A DNA stretch of 64,000 bases from Belnapia arida (GTDB lineage: Bacteria > Pseudomonadota > Alphaproteobacteria > Acetobacterales > Acetobacteraceae): contig NZ_JAETWB010000001.1 in the NCBI RefSeq assembly GCF_016773205.1, positions 310,001 to 374,000 of the forward strand. Reading direction: 5' to 3'. This document shows, piece after piece, positions 22,101 to 28,475 of the stretch. Position numbers and translations under genes: made by a program. Every line of letters starts with the position of its first letter. The first letter of the stretch is position 1. Under the pieces are notes generated by a model. It ran no database searches. It was not told the origin of the DNA and saw only the letters and a program-made list of their open reading frames with translations.

Positions 22101-23721
22101 AGACATTGTTGACCGGCAGCGTCACGCCTGCCTGGCTGTCATCCTCGGCGGTGTTGCCGGTCGGGACGACAGTGCCGTCGTAAAGCACGTCGTTGCGGAC
22201 GGTGTCGCCCTGGTCGACCAGTGGGTCGCCCGGCACCGAGCCGGTCCAGGTTGCGTCCAGGGTCGTATGGAAGGTTACCTGGATGGTGGCCTGCCTGTAG
22301 TCGGTGGCGTGGGCCGCCTGGCTGACGCCGCCGCCATTGCCGTCGAGCACCGGGTCGAGCCCGGCATTCGCCATGGTCTGCGAGATGTCGAACTGGATCG
22401 CGGTGGTGCCGTCGGCGGCCTTGGCGCCGAGCGTGTAGGCCACCGGGCCCTGGTAGACGGTCTGGCCACCCTCGCGGATGATCACCGTGGGCGCGAAACC
22501 GGCATCGAAGGTCTGGCCGTCGCCCAGCCTGTCCTTCACCACCAGCCCGCCCAGCTCGAAGTAGTTCGAGACCTGGCCGTTCAGCGTGTAGGCCAGCGTG
22601 CCGTGCGACTGCCAGTCCGGCACGCCGTTCTGGTCGGCATCGCCGCTGATGAGGGCCACGCTCTTCTGGATGGCAATGGACTTTGCCGTGACGATGTTTT
22701 CGGCGCCCGAGGGGTTCAGGTCGATATGCGTCGGGTTGGCGTCGCGCGCATCGACCGGCGTCCAGTCCGCCTCCAGCCTGGCATTGTCGAGCAGCGGACG
22801 GAAGCTGCCGGTCGAGGGGTCGAGCACCGGCGTGCCGTCATGCAGGAATTCCGTGGCATACCAATCGATCACCATGGTCGGCACCTGGCTGCCGCCGGCG
22901 ATGGTGCCGGGGAAGGTGCCGGTCAGGCTGGTGGTGCCGTCGGCATTCCGCACGATGCTGACGGGCGCCGCGATGGTGACGCCGTTCAGTTCCAGGTGCG
23001 CGCCGGTGACGACGACGCCGTCCGGCGTGGTGTCGCTCAGGGTGAAGTTGGTGAAGGGCTGGCCGCTGGCGAGCAGCCCCTTCACCACCCACTCCCGTGG
23101 ATAGGAGGGGCCGGTCGCCGTCTCCTGTTCCGGCCCGCCATAGGTGACGGACAGCTTGGCGACGACCGGGTCGATGGCCGTCACCGCAGCGGGGCCGGTG
23201 ATGACCGGGTCGGCAGACGGATTGTTGAAGGGGTCGGCGCCGTAGGCGAAGCCGCCCTTCACCGTCACGCCGAGCAGCGTGCCGGGGTCGGCCAGGTCCG
23301 AGACATGGAGGGTGAGGGCGATGTCGGCCGGCGTCTGCGTGGTGGTGAAGCTGCCGAAGGGCAGGGTGAGCACCAGCAGCGTGTCGCCCGGCGTGCCGGT
23401 GACGACCACCGGGTTGCCAAGCGCGTCCTTGGCGAAGGGGTGGGTGGCACGGCCCGTCGCGTCGAATTCGATGGTCTTCGCCTGCAGGCTGGCGCCGAGA
23501 TAGGTGGCGGAGACGAAGCTGACGCCGTCATTGACGGGGGCGTTGCCGGCGCCCGCGCCATCCGCGCCGTTGGCCGGCAGGATCAGGTCGATATAGGGCG
23601 CATAGCCCGTCCCGGCACCGCTGGCGGCATTGTCGAAGCGCAGGGTGAGGGTTTGGTCGGCACCGAGGAAGGCCTGCTGCGAAAGGCCATTGAGGAAGCT
23701 GACGACTGGCTGCGGTGCCAT
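13189..23721 (-). CDS. Giant secreted repeat protein: DUF11-like, SdrD-B-like and RTX repeats
   Basis: A 3510-residue, Cys-poor, Asp/Gly/Thr-rich protein without an N-terminal signal peptide. Residues 1 to about 1715 are DUF11-like beta-sandwich repeats with the recurring phrase GETVTYTITL. Residues about 1717-2860 hold nine canonical SdrD-B-like repeats (GDxxFxDxNGNGVQDxGE, with D(A/T)G(L/F)Y ends) plus one degenerate copy. Residues about 2864-3510 hold RTX nonapeptides such as GGAGNDTF and GGAGDDTY and a C-terminal tail ending in ADFLYA, as in type I secretion substrates. It is probably a calcium-stabilised surface adhesin or matrix protein. No ABC/HlyD/TolC exporter genes are in the window. 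The ATG at 23721 has only a weak Shine-Dalgarno (aggg). Confidence 0.88.
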   Translation of the reverse strand: MAPQPVVSFLNGLSQQAFLGADQTLTLRFDNAASGAGTGYAPYIDLILPANGADGAGAGNAPVNDGVSFVSATYLGASLQAKTIEFDATGRATHPFAKDALGNPVVVTGTPGDTLLVLTLPFGSFTTTQTPADIALTLHVSDLADPGTLLGVTVKGGFAYGADPFNNPSADPVITGPAAVTAIDPVVAKLSVTYGGPEQETATGPSYPREWVVKGLLASGQPFTNFTLSDTTPDGVVVTGAHLELNGVTIAAPVSIVRNADGTTSLTGTFPGTIAGGSQVPTMVIDWYATEFLHDGTPVLDPSTGSFRPLLDNARLEADWTPVDARDANPTHIDLNPSGAENIVTAKSIAIQKSVALISGDADQNGVPDWQSHGTLAYTLNGQVSNYFELGGLVVKDRLGDGQTFDAGFAPTVIIREGGQTVYQGPVAYTLGAKAADGTTAIQFDISQTMANAGLDPVLDGNGGGVSQAAHATDYRQATIQVTFHTTLDATWTGSVPGDPLVDQGDTVRNDVLYDGTVVPTGNTAEDDSQAGVTLPVNNVSKSIYAVNGDTTKGTTSFATPAKVQSGDLITFRLGLDIPLTSSHVVSLKDYLPLPVLKAVDPDADGTASGYSFLGNFNPSGLAAGTVMFGPTDSFHTQVPGVTPRVLADANGNSLTLDFGGATNALYPATHLDLLVTLRVNDQAFGDGLLLTNQVTASEANSQLHGAEDNAIIQFVLGEPVLKVTKGIIGVDNPAATFLNATTQDATIGPVGFTAPGSAGPRFSGTIDSTSLAAKPVDANITFADAGDRVSFAIIVENRGQGWKGAFDTLVHDTLPSGFVIPPGGLNLQVTDGTGTALSATGNLFGAGLEITDGANKGGIGAHDPTSGRNIAVITYDLVLANALATPQQALTNTAAVTHYAAQEGGIDRTPYDTLPLSDTASATVLPTIAKMVSATSLAATTRAQGDATINDLAIGETVTYTITLRMPEGVMSQVRLEDLLPTLGGQIKAISASVTGIGTNVSGTKLALNQAAALGDGNGDGVADTLSLDFGTVTNAVDNANDTKDTITVQVVGQLTKNVANAAGDVLVNTARVSAADPNSPGSRISQEATAKIEVVEPHLAITKTVSQATADAGDVLTYTVTLTNQVKGFDAPAFDVSITDLLNQIGPNASYVAGSAKITAGAAAIASGNGAGDTSLLVTAAALNPGQTITVQFQARVGDAATSGRTFTNTASATGSSLPGTDAEERASPVSASASVGIGASTITKAVTATSYADTGASRGTITDQDVKVGETITYTITLTLPEGESVNYRVIDQLADSLVTGNNGGQLLYVPNSAKVVGIGANLYTDAAFTTRLSGATTTATNGAGSGDPASADTVTWAFGTVYNKADNTVGDADRIVLQIQAVASGVAANQTGDRLVNTARALSDFTATQTATATVDFVQPLLAVTKTASATTGDAGNVITYTLTIRHASGSTADAYDVDLADILQPGLAYVTGSLTSSAGSASVANGTLNFHMDQLALGSGTVQLTYKAVLLDTVVNGLTIPNTAALDYQTSSPAQDPTGGRNITTSAAAPVTVTITDAVAKTIAGTDNPYTTGSNLAVGETVTYLLTATLGEGTQHLILKDALPAGLTYVSSQVTAVNGITGSVLAIGDAGSLSNGALTFDFGNIVNPGDNNAATGSVQVQVVAKVAAGTAAATVLTNTATLAPLAGANPYGINPNTALPVKTANVASTVVAASIGDKIFEDLNANGVQDSGEPGLAGVKVDLYNAANQLVATTTTTGTGAYSFGNLVPGQYREVFTAPATGTWFVSPQGKGTAATDSGPDAAGNGPVITLMDGQTDTTHDAGFYRKVTLGDRAFVDANGNGVQDGGEAGLSGVTVQLLDASGAAIAGKTVLTDANGLYSFTGLMPGSYGVQFAASNGSLYVLTGKDLGGNDAADSDADPLNAGRTDTLLYNSGAAETSRDAGFYVPAKLGDLAWVDANGNGVQDSGEQGLAGVTVKLYAWGTTTLVASTTTDGNGTYGFTGLRPGDYYETFTAPGGYVLTKAGAGTAATDSDPVDAGTASGMGPKITLASGDNDTTHDAGFYAPVTIGDKVFYDINGNGVQEAGEAGIGGVGVTLLNGSGQALTSTTTNADGLYSFGSLAPGDYAIRFATPSGHSVATADAGGDDGRDSDIDAAGTTPVKAYASGASDSSVDAGYWKPASIGNKVFLDANGNGLQDIGEAGIDGIAVQLFRAGILAGSTVTGNGGAYSFGNLIPGTYQVKFVTSGGHVLTAADKGGDDTRDSDADPATGLTAAYTLVADQANLTVDAGMYKPVTIGDLAFEDRNGNGVRDAGEDGVSGVGVTLVNDLTGQTTTTATGADGSYSFAGLPPGTYHEEFTRPAGWVFTPSGAGTAATDSDPNPATGIAAAFSITSGQSDVTRDVGLYRPITIGDTVFTDMNANGVQDAGDRPLAGVTVRLLDANGNPISGQTAVTDGSGHYQFGGLAPGQYGVQFTRPAGTVASPQDATGDAADSDADAATGKTAIRTYISGDNDGSVDAGFYMPTGLGDRVFLDANGNGLQDAGETGIDGVAVTLLDGSGAPLPGRVTNTSGGGFYQFAGLVPGEYKVQFSAPAGYAVTLRDQGGSDAADSDASPLTGITGTYTLVSGQTATGVDTGLYQPVTIGDRVWVDANGNGVQDSGEQGLAGVTVTLVNELTGEAITQTTDASGNYLFTGLRPGNYHEIFSAPTGYVVTRAGAGTGATDSDPDGGGFGESFFLGSGGSSLTHDAGLYIPPKIGGTVSLDLPPGICDYKRPDAVFAGVTVELRDAVGHVVRTMTTGSDGTYLFENLVPGTYSVAFVAPPGTHFTKGVPESGLGGSIATVSGDAFTHIDAALSHLTGTIFDQPPTVLTSPWAYDANTAVNIAFEGAGQTNLNAPGSYVVGGHGGLTASSNQAGQYIIGGAGDNLLHGGSNGATLGGSVLVGGAGNNVFEATSGNDIVLGGCGTNNMQGLGTVDASAPRGLAGFDILVGGLSADVIEGNNSTAVMIGGGGDDQIHGDGTIIGGTNDGTISHADGVFSNFRIGDHLKGGGAANTFVYQKGDGVQWIENYHPGQGDSLQIYGYAAPTATGTVNGFTVLYFGPNDALVFNSVAPTENITYFAHQDSAPGAYGHWAPLPPTLLATAVTAYAGTQGDDIAVGSSAGTSFHGGGGDNLLIGGAGNDTFHGGAGNTTFIGNGGTDLYIGGTGNDLYHLNAAGEAIVEQVNGGQDMVVSGFSITLATNVENLILTRGAGNLAGTGNAAGNTLVGNEGGNVLRGMAGNDTLQGHAGSDWLQGGEGDDSLEGGIGTDQLSGGTGNDRLNGASGQGDADILIGGAGDDTYIVDSASDLISEAAGGGIDTVIAAFTAPAYALGAELENLVLGGAVRTGNGNALDNRITGNALSNWLVGQAGSDTLEGLGGGDVLHGGSGADSFVFGRGTGQDLVGDFTAGEDRLLLEGLGFSSFADVQAHMTEVSGSTVIDLGQGDGIRLHGVANAALTTADFLYA
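15130..18575 (-). repeat. Ten tandem SdrD-B-like domain repeats inside the giant gene
   Basis: Within the giant gene, about 345-nt units recur nine times with the conserved opening (S/T/K)(I/L)G(D/N)xxFxDxNGNGVQDxGE, followed by GVxVxLxD, a YxFxGLxPGxY segment and a D(A/T)G(L/F)Y ending. A tenth copy near 15450 keeps the fold ending but has lost the DxNGNGVQD calcium-binding stretch (it reads LPPGICDYKRP). The NGNGVQ-type loop resembles the EF-hand-like calcium site of staphylococcal SdrD B domains. Unit boundaries are by eye, to about 10 residues. Confidence 0.8.
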
Positions 23722-24065
23722 ATTGGGACCCTGTGACCTGGCTCTTGGCGATCTTAACGAGCAATGCTTTTCAACTTATGGGCCAAGCGCGGCTCGCGAG
23801 AAACGGATAATTGTCTTTTGCCGCGAAGGGCCATTGAAACCGTGCCGGTTTGCGGATTGGCCGGAAGGGCGCCTTCGGCCCCAAAAACCGAGGCGGAATG
23901 GCTGCCGGGATGCCATTTGGGCGGACGGGACCGGTCATGGCATGTCGTTGCAGGATGCGGGGCAGGCTGCATCGCATCGCCAAGGTGGCGGCCTGGCTTG
24001 ACGCCCCGGCTTCCCCCGCCGTCCAATCCCGCCGCCAGCCCGTGCCGGGCCAAAGGGGAAACGCC
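23722..24065. other. 344-nt intergenic region between divergent genes
   Basis: This is the largest gap in the window. It separates the start of the giant repeat-protein gene (minus) from the ThDP-enzyme gene (plus) and must hold both promoters. The part nearest the giant gene, about 23751-23830, is clearly richer in A and T than the surroundings. I find no convincing -35/-10 pair at normal spacing on either strand. One imperfect hairpin lies at 23859-23880. The open frames crossing it resemble no known protein and look like chance frames. Confidence 0.6.
23859..23880. terminator. Imperfect GC hairpin in the divergent intergenic region
   Basis: The left arm ggccggaagg pairs with the right arm ccttcggcc across a 3-nt loop, with one bulged G. 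A run of five A lies just after it on the plus strand. Its location between divergent genes argues against an ordinary terminator; a leader structure or protein-binding inverted repeat is equally possible. Confidence 0.3.
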
Positions 24066-25796
24066 ATGCCGGACCATGCCAGCGCCGCGAATGCCACCGT
24101 CGCCTTACGCCTCGCGGAAGCCTTCGCCCGGCATGGGGTGACGCTCACCTTCGGCCAGAGCCTGCCCTCGGCCTTCCACCTGGCGGCGCCGCATGCGGGG
24201 ATCGACCAGAAGGTCTATCGCCAGGAGAATGCCGGCGGCGCCATGGCCGATGGCTATGCGCGGATCGCCCGCAAGGTCGGCGTCGTCACTGCGCAAAACG
24301 GCCCGGCCGCGACGCTGCTGGTGGCCCCGCTCGCCGAGGCGCTGAAGGCCAGCATCCCCGTCCTCGCCCTGGTGCAGGAGGTGACGCGGGACGCGACGGA
24401 CCGCAACGCCTTCCAGGAGCTCGACCACCTCAACCTCTTCGCTCCTGTGGCGAAATGGGTGCGGCGGATCGACTGGGCGGACCGGCTTGACGACTATGTG
24501 GACATGGCCTTCACCGCCGCCTGCTCCGGCCGCCCTGGCCCGGCCGTGCTGCTGTTGCCGGCCGACCTGCTGACCGAGGCGGCGGCACCCCTCGGCGGGC
24601 TCCGGACACGCCGGCTCTCGCTCGGCGAGGTGCCGCTCGATCGCAGCCTCGCCGACCCGGCCGCCATCGCCGCGGCGGCGGAGGCGCTGGCGATTGCCAA
24701 GCATCCGTTGGTCATCGCAGGCGGCGGCGTGCACCTTTCGGGGGCGGCGGCGGAGCTGGCGGCGCTGCAGGAGCGGGCGCATCTGCCGGTCGCCACCACC
24801 GTCATGGGCAAGGGCGCGGCGGACGAGACCCATCCGCTGACGCTCGGCATCGTCGGCTATGTGATGGGGCAGGGGGCACGGACGGCGGCGCTGCGGCCGA
24901 TGGTGGAGCGGGCCGACCTGGTCCTCCTCGTCGGCAGCCGCACCAACCAGAACGGGACGGATAGCTGGAAGCTCTTCGGCCCGGAGACGCGCTTCATCCA
25001 CCTCGACGCCGATCCGATGGAAGTCGGGCGCAATTACGAGGCGATGCGGCTGGTGGGCGATGCGAAGCTCACCCTCGCCGCGCTGACCGAGGCGCTGGCG
25101 GCCCACGACCTCTCGGCCCGTGCCGCCGCCCGACCGGCGATCGAGGCGGAGATCGCGGAGGCGGTCGCGGGCTGGCGCCGCACCATCGAAGGCGTCATCA
25201 GCCGCGACGCGGCGCCCTGCCGGCCGGAGCGGCTGATGGCGGAGCTCGACCGGCTGATCGGGCAGGAGGACATCGTCGTCGCCGATGCCTCCTACTCCTC
25301 CATCTGGATCGCCAACTACCTGACGGCGCGGCGGCCGGGGCAGCGCTTCCTGACGCCGCGTGGCATCGCCGGGCTCGGCTGGGGCCTGCCCATGGCGATC
25401 GGCGCGCAGATCGCGGCGCCCGAGGCCCGCGTCGTCTGCCTCTGCGGCGATGGCGGCTTCGCCCATAGCTGGGCGGAGCTGGAGACGCTGCGGCGGATGG
25501 AGCTTCCGGTCGTCACCCTGGTGCTGAACAACGGCATCCTCGGCTACCAGAAGCATGCCGAGGAGGTGAAATTCGGCGAGCACACCAAGGCCGTCTTCTT
25601 CGCCGCCGTCGACCATGCCGCCATCGCCCGAGCCTGCGGGGTGGAGGGCATGCGGGTCGAGCGGGGCAGCGAGATCGGCCCGGCGCTGGCGGAGGCGCTG
25701 GCGGCGCGGCGGCCAGTGCTGCTCGACGTGCTCACCGACCCGGATGCGAAGCCACCCATCTCCTTCTATGCCGGCCACTATCCGGAGCCCTTCTGA
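24066..25796 (+). CDS. Thiamine diphosphate-binding enzyme (acetolactate synthase-like)
   Basis: A 576-residue ThDP enzyme. The Pyr domain contains the activating Glu in RQENAGGAMADGYAR, and the PP domain has the cofactor motif CGDGGFAHSW...LNNGILGY. The frame is open to 23850, but the ATG at 24066 follows aaagggg and gives the family start. It belongs to the acetolactate synthase/benzoylformate decarboxylase superfamily; no small subunit is nearby, so a catabolic decarboxylase or lyase is more likely than ilvB. Its stop overlaps the start of a zinc dehydrogenase gene (TGATG), and an SDR gene follows, so the three are coupled. Confidence 0.87.
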   Translation: MPDHASAANATVALRLAEAFARHGVTLTFGQSLPSAFHLAAPHAGIDQKVYRQENAGGAMADGYARIARKVGVVTAQNGPAATLLVAPLAEALKASIPVLALVQEVTRDATDRNAFQELDHLNLFAPVAKWVRRIDWADRLDDYVDMAFTAACSGRPGPAVLLLPADLLTEAAAPLGGLRTRRLSLGEVPLDRSLADPAAIAAAAEALAIAKHPLVIAGGGVHLSGAAAELAALQERAHLPVATTVMGKGAADETHPLTLGIVGYVMGQGARTAALRPMVERADLVLLVGSRTNQNGTDSWKLFGPETRFIHLDADPMEVGRNYEAMRLVGDAKLTLAALTEALAAHDLSARAAARPAIEAEIAEAVAGWRRTIEGVISRDAAPCRPERLMAELDRLIGQEDIVVADASYSSIWIANYLTARRPGQRFLTPRGIAGLGWGLPMAIGAQIAAPEARVVCLCGDGGFAHSWAELETLRRMELPVVTLVLNNGILGYQKHAEEVKFGEHTKAVFFAAVDHAAIARACGVEGMRVERGSEIGPALAEALAARRPVLLDVLTDPDAKPPISFYAGHYPEPF

Positions 25797-26827
25797 TGCT
25801 CGCCCTCCGCAAGAGCTCGGTCGGCTTCGGCCTCGAATTCCAGGAGGTGCCGGAGGCGCCGCCGCCGGGACCGGGCGAGGTGGTGGTCGAGGTGGAGGCC
25901 GCCGGCATCTGCGGCTCCGATGTCCATGCCTATGAGTGGACGGCGGGCTACGAGTTCATGACCCCGCACATGCCGGTCACCCTCGGCCATGAATTCGCCG
26001 GGCGCCTGGTGCGCTCGGGCACCGGCTCCGGCTGGGCGGAGGGGGCGCGGGTCGCCGTCATCCCCTTCGTCGCCTGCGGCCATTGCACCGCCTGCCGGGC
26101 GGATGACGCGCGCAACTGCACGCGGCGCGAGGGGATCGGGCTGACGCGGGATGGCGGCTTCGCCCGCACCGTCCGCATCCCGGCCCGCTGCTGCGTCGCC
26201 GTGCCGGACAATGTGGATGCCGAGCTCGCGGCGCTGGCCGAGCCGCTCGGCGTCGGGGCGGAGGCGGTGCTGACCGGCGAGGTCCGGCTCGGCGAGACGG
26301 TGCTCGTGCTGGGGCCGGGGACCATCGGCCAGGCGATCGCGCTGATGGCGCAGCGCGCCGGCGCCGCCCGCGTCTTCGTGGCGGGGCGGGCGGATGGGCC
26401 GCGCTTCGCCGTGCTGCGCGAGCTCGGCTTCACCGAGACGGTCGATGTGGCGGAGGGGCCGCTGGCCGATCAGGTGCTGGCGCTGACCGGCGGCCGCCCC
26501 GTCGACGTCGTGCTGGAGGCGACGGGCGTGCCGGGGAGCCTCAACGAGGGGCTTTCGGTCCTGAAGAAGGGTGGCGTCATCGTCGCGGCCGGCATCCATG
26601 CCGGGGCGTTGACCCTGCCGCTCACGGAGTTCGTCCGCATGCGCCACCAGCTCCGCGCCACCCATGGCGCCGTGCGGCGGACCTGGGACCGGGTGATGGC
26701 CTGGCTCGCGGCCGAGCCGGAGGCCTTCCGCCCGATGATCACCCATCGCCTGCCGCTGGAGCGGGGGATCGAGGGTTTCGAACTCGCCCGGCAGCGGGCG
26801 GCCAGCAAGGTGATCCTCGCGCCATGA
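25796..26827 (+). CDS. Zinc-dependent alcohol/polyol dehydrogenase (MDR family)
   Basis: A 343-residue medium-chain dehydrogenase. The catalytic zinc site is Cys in GICGSD and the His-Glu pair in LGHEFAG. The structural zinc lobe has four Cys (CGHCTACRADDARNC). The Rossmann motif is VLVLGPGTIGQ. It resembles sorbitol, threonine and similar dehydrogenases and would oxidise a secondary alcohol with NAD(P). The ATG shares one base with the previous stop, and the stop overlaps the next start by 4 nt, so it is the middle gene of a coupled three-gene operon. Confidence 0.9.
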   Translation: MLALRKSSVGFGLEFQEVPEAPPPGPGEVVVEVEAAGICGSDVHAYEWTAGYEFMTPHMPVTLGHEFAGRLVRSGTGSGWAEGARVAVIPFVACGHCTACRADDARNCTRREGIGLTRDGGFARTVRIPARCCVAVPDNVDAELAALAEPLGVGAEAVLTGEVRLGETVLVLGPGTIGQAIALMAQRAGAARVFVAGRADGPRFAVLRELGFTETVDVAEGPLADQVLALTGGRPVDVVLEATGVPGSLNEGLSVLKKGGVIVAAGIHAGALTLPLTEFVRMRHQLRATHGAVRRTWDRVMAWLAAEPEAFRPMITHRLPLERGIEGFELARQRAASKVILAP

Positions 26828-27585
26828 GCAATGCGGACAAGGTCGCCCTCGTCACCGGCGCGGCGCGCGGCATCGGTGCCGCCATCGCCCACAAGCTGGC
26901 GGCGCTCGGCCATCCGGTCGTCGTCGCCGATGTGCTGGAGGAGCGGGAGGCGACTGCCGCCGCGATCCGCGCCGCGGGCGGCGAGGCGCGGGCCATTGCC
27001 CTCGACGTGGCGGAGGATGCCGCGGTCGCCGGCCTGCCTACGGCGCTCGGCCCCTGGTGGGAGCGGCTTGGCATCCTCGTCAACAATGCCGGCATCTCGC
27101 CGAAGGGGCCGGACGGCAAGGCGCGACCCATCCGCGAGATGCCGGCCGAGGAGTGGCGGCGTGTGCTGGCGGTGAACCTCACCGGCGCCTTCCTCGTCTC
27201 CCAGGCCTGCCTGCCGCCGCTGCGCGCCCGGCGCTGGGGGCGCATCATCATGCTGACCAGCCAGGCGGCGCGGGCGAAGAGCCAGATCGCGGGCGCGCAC
27301 TACACCGCGGCGAAATCCGGCCTGATGGGCTTCGCGCGCAGCCTCGCGACCGAGCTTGGGCCGGATGGAATCACGGTGAACAGCATCGCTCCGGGGCGCA
27401 TCGACACGCCGATGGCGCGGGGGACGACCGAGGGCGCCAATGCCGCCTTCGCCGTCAATATCCCGCTCGGCCGGCTCGGCACGCCGGAGGATGTGGCCGA
27501 GGTCGCGGCCTTCCTTGCCTCCGAGGCGGCGGGTTACCTTACCGGCGCGACCCTCGATGTCGGCGGCGGCAGCTACATGCCGTAA
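26824..27585 (+). CDS. SDR family oxidoreductase (FabG-like)
   Basis: A 253-residue short-chain dehydrogenase with TGAARGIG near residue 11, NNAG near 90, YTAAK at the active site, and the FabG-like ending YLTGATLDVGGGSYMP. Its ATGA overlap with the zinc dehydrogenase stop shows translational coupling. With the ThDP enzyme and the zinc dehydrogenase it forms a small catabolic operon, perhaps for a hydroxy acid or polyol; the substrate is unknown. Confidence 0.88.
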   Translation: MSNADKVALVTGAARGIGAAIAHKLAALGHPVVVADVLEEREATAAAIRAAGGEARAIALDVAEDAAVAGLPTALGPWWERLGILVNNAGISPKGPDGKARPIREMPAEEWRRVLAVNLTGAFLVSQACLPPLRARRWGRIIMLTSQAARAKSQIAGAHYTAAKSGLMGFARSLATELGPDGITVNSIAPGRIDTPMARGTTEGANAAFAVNIPLGRLGTPEDVAEVAAFLASEAAGYLTGATLDVGGGSYMP

Positions 27586-27597
27586 CCGGGGGCTTCC

Positions 27598-27626
27598 TTG
27601 ACACCCCACCCCCCGGCAGGCTTCAT
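27598..27626 (+). promoter_or_regulatory. Possible promoter ahead of lepB-rnc-era
   Basis: A perfect TTGACA at 27598-27603, as CTTGACA, matches the alphaproteobacterial -35 consensus. At 17-nt spacing the -10 position reads cttcat, a poor match. The site is in the 133-nt gap between the SDR stop and the lepB start. A C-rich/G-rich pairing (27586-27592 with 27610-27616) overlaps it and could instead be the terminator of the previous operon. Confidence 0.3.
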
Positions 27627-27718
27627 CCCGCTGCCTGATGCCGTATCCCCGCCTGCTGGGGACCCGATCCGCGGGCAAACCCCTACCTGCACCGATGGGT
27701 CAGACCTTGAGCACCTCC

Positions 27719-28471
27719 ATGGCGAAGAACAAGAGCGGCGGCTGGCTCGAGAGCATCAAGACGGTCGTCTATGCCGGGCTGATCGCCGTCGGCATTCGCA
27801 CGATCGCCTTCGAGCCCTTCAACATTCCCTCCGGCTCGATGATCCCGACGCTGCTGGTGGGCGACTACCTCTTCGTCTCGAAATACTCCTACGGCTATTC
27901 GCGCTACTCGATGCCCTTCGGGCCGAACCTGTTCCAGGGCCGCATCTTCGGCAGCCTGCCGGCGCGGGGCGACGTCGCCGTCTTCAAGCTGCCGCGCGAC
28001 CCGAGCCAGGACTACATCAAGCGCATCGTCGGCCTGCCCGGTGATCGCATTCAGGTCCGCAACGGGTTGCTCCATGTCAACGGCACCGCGGTACGGCGCG
28101 AGGCGGCCGGGCCCTATGTGGTCGATGGCGACGGGCCGCGCATGACGGTGCGCCTCTACCGCGAGACGCTGCCGGCCTCGGCGGGCGGGGCGGAGCGGAC
28201 GCATCCGATCGTCGAGCAATCGGATGACGGCCCGCTCGACAACACCACCGAGTTCAGGGTGCCGGAGGGCCATCTCTTCGCCATGGGCGACAACCGCGAC
28301 AACAGCCTGGACAGCCGGGTGCAGAATGCGGTGGGTTTCATTCCGGTGGACAACCTGGTCGGCCGGGCCGAATTCATCTTCTTCTCGGTCGACGGCTCCG
28401 CCGCCTGGTGGGAGGTTTGGGCATGGCCCTTCGCTATCCGCTGGTCCAGGCTTCTCTCCGGCGTCCGCTGA
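27719..28471 (+). CDS. lepB: Signal peptidase I
   Basis: A 250-residue type I signal peptidase that removes signal peptides from exported proteins at the outer face of the inner membrane. An N-terminal membrane segment covers about residues 14-31. The catalytic Ser40 lies in IPSGSM and the general-base Lys101 in DYIKRIVGLPGD. Box E is GDNRDNSLDSR. Start choice is uncertain: the ATG at 27719 fits the family, while an in-frame ATG at 27695 would add 8 residues; neither has a strong ribosome site. rnc follows after 4 nt and era overlaps rnc, the classical lepB-rnc-era order. Confidence 0.95.
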   Translation: MAKNKSGGWLESIKTVVYAGLIAVGIRTIAFEPFNIPSGSMIPTLLVGDYLFVSKYSYGYSRYSMPFGPNLFQGRIFGSLPARGDVAVFKLPRDPSQDYIKRIVGLPGDRIQVRNGLLHVNGTAVRREAAGPYVVDGDGPRMTVRLYRETLPASAGGAERTHPIVEQSDDGPLDNTTEFRVPEGHLFAMGDNRDNSLDSRVQNAVGFIPVDNLVGRAEFIFFSVDGSAAWWEVWAWPFAIRWSRLLSGVR

Positions 28472-28475
28472 CCCC

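Noticed and set aside
20800-23736. 978-residue plus-strand open frame antisense to the start of the giant gene
   Set aside because: Composition is a mirror of the repeat gene, with no recognisable motif and no ribosome site; chance antisense frame.
24105-25778. 557-residue minus-strand frame opposite the second ThDP enzyme
   Set aside because: Arg/Gly/Leu-rich shadow; the plus-strand protein has the cofactor motifs.
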